Below, one piece after another: positions 5,944 to 8,732 of a stretch of DNA of 8,732 bases. A program made the translations under genes and the position numbers. The notes below the pieces were generated by a model that saw nothing but the letters and a program-made list of their open reading frames with translations, did not search any database and was not told the origin of the DNA. Origin of the DNA: Thermoanaerobaculia bacterium (GTDB taxonomy: Bacteria > Acidobacteriota > Thermoanaerobaculia > Multivoradales > UBA5704); NCBI GenBank assembly GCA_030150965.1, contig JASLEW010000312.1, positions 1 through 8,732 on the forward strand, read 5' to 3'. Each line of letters starts with the position of its first letter. Position 1 is the stretch's first letter.

Positions 5944-5962
5944 CTCTCCGCCGCGCGGAGAG
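5944..5962 (-). promoter_or_regulatory. 8-bp hairpin holding the exonuclease ribosome binding site
   Basis: On the - strand, CTCTCCGC (5962 to 5955), loop GCG, pairs with GCGGAGAG (5951 to 5944). The GGAG in the second arm is the only Shine-Dalgarno-like sequence before the exonuclease ATG, so folding would hide it. It may equally serve as a terminator for the dehydrogenase message. Confidence 0.35.
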
Positions 5963-5984
5963 GGCCGCCGGTGCGCCGCGCCGC

Positions 5985-6833
5985 TCACCCCCGCGGGCCG
6001 CCGGGGGGAGCGGGGTCGAGGAAGAGATCGGTCAGCAGCGGCTGGCCGGGCGCCACGGCGTAGCGGTCGAGGTCGGTCACGCCGGCCGCGGCCAGCACCT
6101 CGTCGTCGAGCAGGAACCCGCCGCTCGCGCCGCGGCTGTCGCCGGTCAGGATGGCGTGCGCGGCGTCGGCCATGATCTCCGGCTTGCGGCAGCGCTCGAT
6201 CGGCACGGGCATGCCGATCATCGTCAGCGCCGCGGTGACGATCACCGTGCGCGGCCAGAGCGCGTTGACCGCGATCCCCTCGGGCCGCAGCTCCTCGGCC
6301 AGGCCGAGCACGCAGAGGCTCATGCCGTATTTCGACAGGGTGTAGGCGAGGTGCGGCGCGAACCATCTCGGCGCCAGGTTGAGCGGCGGCGAGATCACCA
6401 GGATGTGCGGGTTCGCGGCGCGGCGCAGATGCGGCAGCGCCGCCTGCGAGCAGGCGAAGGTGGCGCGGGCGTTGACCCCCCACATCAGGTCGAAGCGCTT
6501 CATCGGCGTCGCCGCCGTGCCGGTCAGGTTGATGGCGCTGGCGTTGTTGACCAGGATGTCGATGCCGCCGAAATGCTCGGCGGCCTGGGCGACGGCCTCG
6601 GCCACCCGCACGTCGTCGCGCACGTCGACGGCGAGCGCCAGGGCCCGGCCGCCCGCCGCCTCGACCTCGGCGGCGGCGGTGTGGATGGTGCCGGGCAGCT
6701 TCGGATGGGGCTCGGCGGTCTTGGCGGCGATGACGACGTTGGCGCCGTCGGCGGCGGCGCGCAGGGCGATGGCCTTGCCGATGCCGCGGCTGGCGCCGGT
6801 GATGAACAGGGTCTTCCCCTTGAGGTCGGCCAT
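5985..6833 (-). CDS. Short-chain dehydrogenase/reductase, HSDL2-like
   Basis: A 282-residue NAD(P)-dependent oxidoreductase with a complete Rossmann fold. TGASRGIG (12-19) binds the cofactor, D70 in AVDVRD fits the adenine ring, and NNAS (96-99) stabilises the core sheet. The catalytic set is N121, S148 in VISPP, and Y164/K168 in YTLSK. The extended region after the first helix (EPHPKLPGTIHT) and the VISPPLNL segment resemble the HSDL2-like subgroup rather than FabG. The frame stays open to 7109, but the preferred start is the ATG at 6833, where the family begins (MADLKGKTLFITG). GGAG lies 12 bases upstream, and a TATAGA -10 box near 6918 would be pointless for a longer form. The substrate is unknown; lipid or acyl metabolism is a family-based guess. 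The exonuclease follows 49 bases later. Confidence 0.93.
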   Translation of the reverse strand: MADLKGKTLFITGASRGIGKAIALRAAADGANVVIAAKTAEPHPKLPGTIHTAAAEVEAAGGRALALAVDVRDDVRVAEAVAQAAEHFGGIDILVNNASAINLTGTAATPMKRFDLMWGVNARATFACSQAALPHLRRAANPHILVISPPLNLAPRWFAPHLAYTLSKYGMSLCVLGLAEELRPEGIAVNALWPRTVIVTAALTMIGMPVPIERCRKPEIMADAAHAILTGDSRGASGGFLLDDEVLAAAGVTDLDRYAVAPGQPLLTDLFLDPAPPGGPRG

Positions 6834-6912
6834 GGCTTTGCGGCTCTCCGTCCGGCGGATCGGGCGGGGCGCGGGCGAGCGGCCACCCGTGCGGCAACCG
6901 GGGAGCGCCGAG

Positions 6913-6918
6913 TCTATA
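6913..6918 (-). promoter_or_regulatory. Predicted -10 box for the dehydrogenase gene
   Basis: TATAGA on the - strand, within GTATAGACT, is the only A/T-rich hexamer in this GC-rich gap. It would start an mRNA near 6906 with a leader of about 73 bases before the ATG at 6833. No convincing -35 box is seen. Between here and 7023 the gap otherwise holds only GC-rich short repeats. Confidence 0.4.
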
Positions 6919-6950
6919 CGACCTGCCGGCCGCGGCGGAGCGGCCATGGC

Positions 6951-6968
6951 GCGGCCGACGCGGCCGAC
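6951..6968. repeat. Two tandem 9-bp copies of GCGGCCGAC
   Basis: GCGGCCGAC at 6951-6959 is repeated perfectly at 6960-6968, followed by the partial copy GCGGCG. It lies between the dehydrogenase promoter and the RiPP-like gene. It may be simple replication slippage; no function is evident. Confidence 0.5.
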
Positions 6969-7023
6969 GCGGCGAAGCGGCAACCGACCGGCCAGGCCCG
7001 TCCTCTTCCAGGCGGCGGGCGCT

Positions 7024-7179
7024 TTACGGGCAGCAGGCAGCGGCGGCCAGCTGTCCGTAGGAGCAGCCGCCGGTCGAGGTCGCGACCTTGACCTTGCCGT
7101 CGGCGGCACGAAGCTCCTGCCGATCGAGCGCCTGCAACGTTTCCCGGGTGAGGCTCAGTGGCTTCACATTTTTCTTCAT
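7024..7179 (-). CDS. Putative RiPP (class I lanthipeptide-like) precursor peptide, 51 residues
   Basis: The product starts MKKNVKPLSLTRETLQALD, continues QELRAADG, and ends TSTGGCSYGQLAAAACCP. The first half resembles class I lanthipeptide leaders, which carry a Lys-rich start and an LxLxRETLxxL helix running to an LRxxxG end. Here the leader would run to about residue 28. The tail has T34, S35, T36 and S40 plus C39, C49 and C50, the residues from which thioether rings are made. The ATG at 7179 has AAGGGAG (7194 to 7188) eight bases upstream, a strong site. No LanB, LanC, protease or exporter is in the window, so it is an orphan here. The leader ends ADGK rather than the usual GG; a GG lies later, at 37-38, just before C39. 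It could be a degenerate precursor, or one served by enzymes encoded elsewhere. Lanthipeptide class is inferred from leader resemblance only. Confidence 0.68.
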   Translation of the reverse strand: MKKNVKPLSLTRETLQALDRQELRAADGKVKVATSTGGCSYGQLAAAACCP

Positions 7180-7187
7180 CGCCGCAT

Positions 7188-7194
7188 CTCCCTT
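7188..7194 (-). promoter_or_regulatory. Ribosome binding site of the RiPP-like gene
   Basis: AAGGGAG on the - strand has eight bases before the ATG at 7179. An out-of-frame ATG at 7187 reads ATG CGG CGA TGA and overlaps the real start by ATGA; it probably has no role. Confidence 0.7.
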
Positions 7195-7217
7195 CTGAGG
7201 TCCCTGCCGATGCGCCT

Positions 7218-7257
7218 GACGTCGGCTGACAGCGGCCGACGTCGGTTGACGTCGTGG
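7218..7257. repeat. Four phased 10-bp repeats with a 9-bp dyad upstream of the RiPP-like gene
   Basis: Units are GACGTCGGCT (7218), GACAGCGGCC (7228), GACGTCGGTT (7238) and GACGTCGTGG (7248), exactly 10 bases apart. Two of them also form a 9-bp inverted repeat, GACGTCGGC (7218-7226) and GCCGACGTC (7235-7243), and CCGACGTCGG (7236-7245) is a full palindrome. The array lies 39 bases above the RiPP-like start codon. Spacing of about one helix turn suits a regulator binding on one face of DNA. The dyad could instead fold in the mRNA leader. The rest of the 7180-7439 gap shows an isolated TTGACA (7322-7327) without a -10 partner and no clear promoter on either strand. Confidence 0.55.
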
Positions 7258-7439
7258 AGGCTCCCCCGGCCGCTCCAGGCCGAGGCCCTCTCCAAAGGAT
7301 TACGCACTGATCGGTGAGAGGTTGACACTAGCCCATCCTTGCCTGACGCGCCAGATCCCCGGGCACCTTGCTCCGTGTCTTGGTAGAGTTGCAAGCTTCA
7401 GGCCTTGCCGCCGCCGCGCGCGGCCGAGACCGCGGACCG

Positions 7440-8732
7440 ATGCTGCCGCAGATCGCCCACTACCCCTTCCCACCGACCGCCGAGCGCCTGCTCCTTGCCC
7501 TGGCGCTCGGCATGGTGGTGGGCCTGGAGCGCGAGCGGCGGAGCAAGGAGGCGGGCCTGCGGACGTTCGCCTTCGTCGCGCTCCTCGGCGCCCTCGGCGG
7601 CATCCTCGGCGAGAGCTACACGCTCGTGATGCTGGCGCTGGTCGGGGTGCTGGTGGTGCTGCTCAACCTGCACGCCCTGCGCTCGCGCCAGGCGGCGGAG
7701 CTCACCACCTCGGCGGCGATGATCCTGATGGCGCTCACCGGCGTGCTGTGCGGCCTGGGACACCGCCTGACGCCCTCCGCGCTGGCGGTGGTGACGGCGG
7801 CGCTCCTCGCCTGGAAGCGGCCGCTCGCCGGCTTCAGCCAGGCGCTGTCCGAGACCGAGCTGCGCTCGGCCATCCTGCTCGCCATCCTCGCCTTCGTCAT
7901 CTATCCGGCGCTGCCGGAGGGCCGGGTGGACCGCTGGGGCCTGATCGACCTGCGCGCCGCCCTCATCATCGTCATCCTCATCGCCGGCATCGGCTTCGCC
8001 AACTACGTGCTGCTCAAGCTGTACGGGGCGCGCGGCGTCGAGCTGACCGGCTTCCTCGGCGGCCTGGTCAACAGCACGGTTACCGTCGGCGAGATGGCGG
8101 CGCGGGTGCGCGAGACCGCGGGCCGCCTGGCGGCGGTGGCCTACCGCGGCGTGATCCTGGCCACCACGGCGATGCTGCTGCGCAACCTGGTGCTGCTGGC
8201 GCTGGTGGCGCCGCCGGCGCTCGCCGCCTCCTGGCTGCCGTTCGCACTGATGCTCGCCGGCGGCGTGGGCCTGGCGCTGGCGCGCCGCGCGCGGCCCGCG
8301 CCGGAGGAGCCGGCGGCCCCGGACCTACGCCTGGAGTCGCCGTTCTCGATCCGCAAGGCGTTGCAGCTCGGGCTGGTGTTCGTAGCCTTGCAGGTGGCCG
8401 GCTCGCTCGCCCAGCGCCACCTGGGCGAGGCGGGCTTCTACGCGGTGAGCGTCGCCGGCGGCCTGGTGTCGAGCTCGAGCGCCGTGGCCTCGGCGGCGGC
8501 GCTCGCCGCCCAGCACACCATCCCCGCCTGGGTGGCGGGCACCGGCGCGGTGCTCGCCTCGCTCACCAGCGCCCTGGTCGGCTGGCCGCTCATCGCCCGG
8601 CTGTCGCAGAGCGCGGCGCTGCGCCGGCGCGTGGGCTGGAGCCTGGCCGCGCTGACCGCCCTCGGTCTGCTCGGCCTGGCCGGCAGCGCCTGGCTCGCAG
8701 TGGGCGGGCGTGCCGGCGCCGCCCCGCCGGCC
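7440..8732 (+). CDS. MgtC/SapB family membrane protein with DUF4010 domain, 3' end cut by window edge
   Basis: The frame is open from the ATG at 7440 to the last base, 431 codons with no stop. The N-terminal part is MgtC-like: LALGMVVGLERERRSKEAGLRTFAFVALLGALGG (about 21-54) carries the conserved GLERE and AGLRT blocks. The C-terminal part matches DUF4010, with GGLVNSTVTVGEMAAR (207-222), SPFSIRKALQLGLVF (300-314) and GLVSSSSAVASAAALAA (341-357). About ten hydrophobic segments alternate with short Arg-rich loops, and a Pro/Ala-rich cytoplasmic-type linker lies at 283-298. It should sit in the inner membrane; the family is described as a predicted ion-transport component, and the true substrate is unknown. 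No clear Shine-Dalgarno precedes the ATG. An in-frame TTG at 7389 is a weaker alternative start. It is divergent from the RiPP-like gene, with a 260-base shared gap. Confidence 0.92.
   Translation, partial: MLPQIAHYPFPPTAERLLLALALGMVVGLERERRSKEAGLRTFAFVALLGALGGILGESYTLVMLALVGVLVVLLNLHALRSRQAAELTTSAAMILMALTGVLCGLGHRLTPSALAVVTAALLAWKRPLAGFSQALSETELRSAILLAILAFVIYPALPEGRVDRWGLIDLRAALIIVILIAGIGFANYVLLKLYGARGVELTGFLGGLVNSTVTVGEMAARVRETAGRLAAVAYRGVILATTAMLLRNLVLLALVAPPALAASWLPFALMLAGGVGLALARRARPAPEEPAAPDLRLESPFSIRKALQLGLVFVALQVAGSLAQRHLGEAGFYAVSVAGGLVSSSSAVASAAALAAQHTIPAWVAGTGAVLASLTSALVGWPLIARLSQSAALRRRVGWSLAALTALGLLGLAGSAWLAVGGRAGAAPPA

Noticed and set aside
5724..7091. 455-codon open frame on the + strand
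   Set aside because: It is antisense to the exonuclease start and the whole dehydrogenase, and the low-complexity product matches nothing recognisable.
7322..7327. TTGACA as a -35 box for the MgtC-family gene
   Set aside because: No -10-like hexamer lies 15-19 bases downstream, where the sequence is GC-rich.
7176..7394. 72-codon - strand frame from a TTG, ending ATGA-overlapped with the RiPP-like gene
   Set aside because: No ribosome binding site, no recognisable content, and it runs through the phased repeats. The ATGA overlap alone is not enough.
1..8732. CRISPR array, tRNA or insertion sequence
   Set aside because: No regularly spaced long repeats, no cloverleaf with a recognisable anticodon arm, and no transposase frame were seen.

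Overview
The window is GC-rich bacterial chromosome with third codon positions dominated by G and C. The gene families fit a Pseudomonadota genome, possibly Gammaproteobacteria: a single-chain iron-sulfur L-serine deaminase, a cytoplasmic thioredoxin-fold protein, a stand-alone 5'-3' exonuclease and an MgtC/DUF4010 membrane protein. This placement is inferred from gene content and not from a marker gene.

Left part, + strand: the 3' nine-tenths of an L-serine ammonia-lyase gene, whose start lies before base 1. A small WCPDC thioredoxin-like protein follows, with a TATACT -10 box almost on its start codon. Next comes an exported metal-dependent amidohydrolase with a clear signal peptide and Shine-Dalgarno. 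Strong hairpins follow each of the three genes.

Middle, - strand: a RecF/ABC-type AAA ATPase (Walker A, signature, Walker B and H-loop all present) sits alone between convergent and co-directional neighbours. It is visibly richer in A/T and in rare codons than everything around it, so it looks like acquired cargo, possibly a defence gene without its partner. Upstream of it on the same strand are a complete 5'-3' exonuclease and an HSDL2-like short-chain dehydrogenase, which form a plausible two-gene unit.

Right part: a 51-residue - strand gene at 7024-7179, easy to miss because of its size, has a strong ribosome binding site. Its product has a lanthipeptide-style leader (KPLSLTRETLQAL) followed by a short Ser/Thr/Cys tail ending CCP. 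It looks like a RiPP precursor, but no modifying enzyme is visible in this window. Its upstream region carries four helically phased 10-bp GACGTCGG-type repeats that also form a 9-bp dyad. Divergent to it, on the + strand, is an MgtC/SapB-DUF4010 membrane protein that runs off the right end with no stop.

The most interesting items are the orphan RiPP-like precursor with its phased repeats, and the compositionally distinct solitary ATPase. No tRNA, rRNA, CRISPR array or insertion sequence was recognised. No gene-free stretch exceeds about 260 bases.
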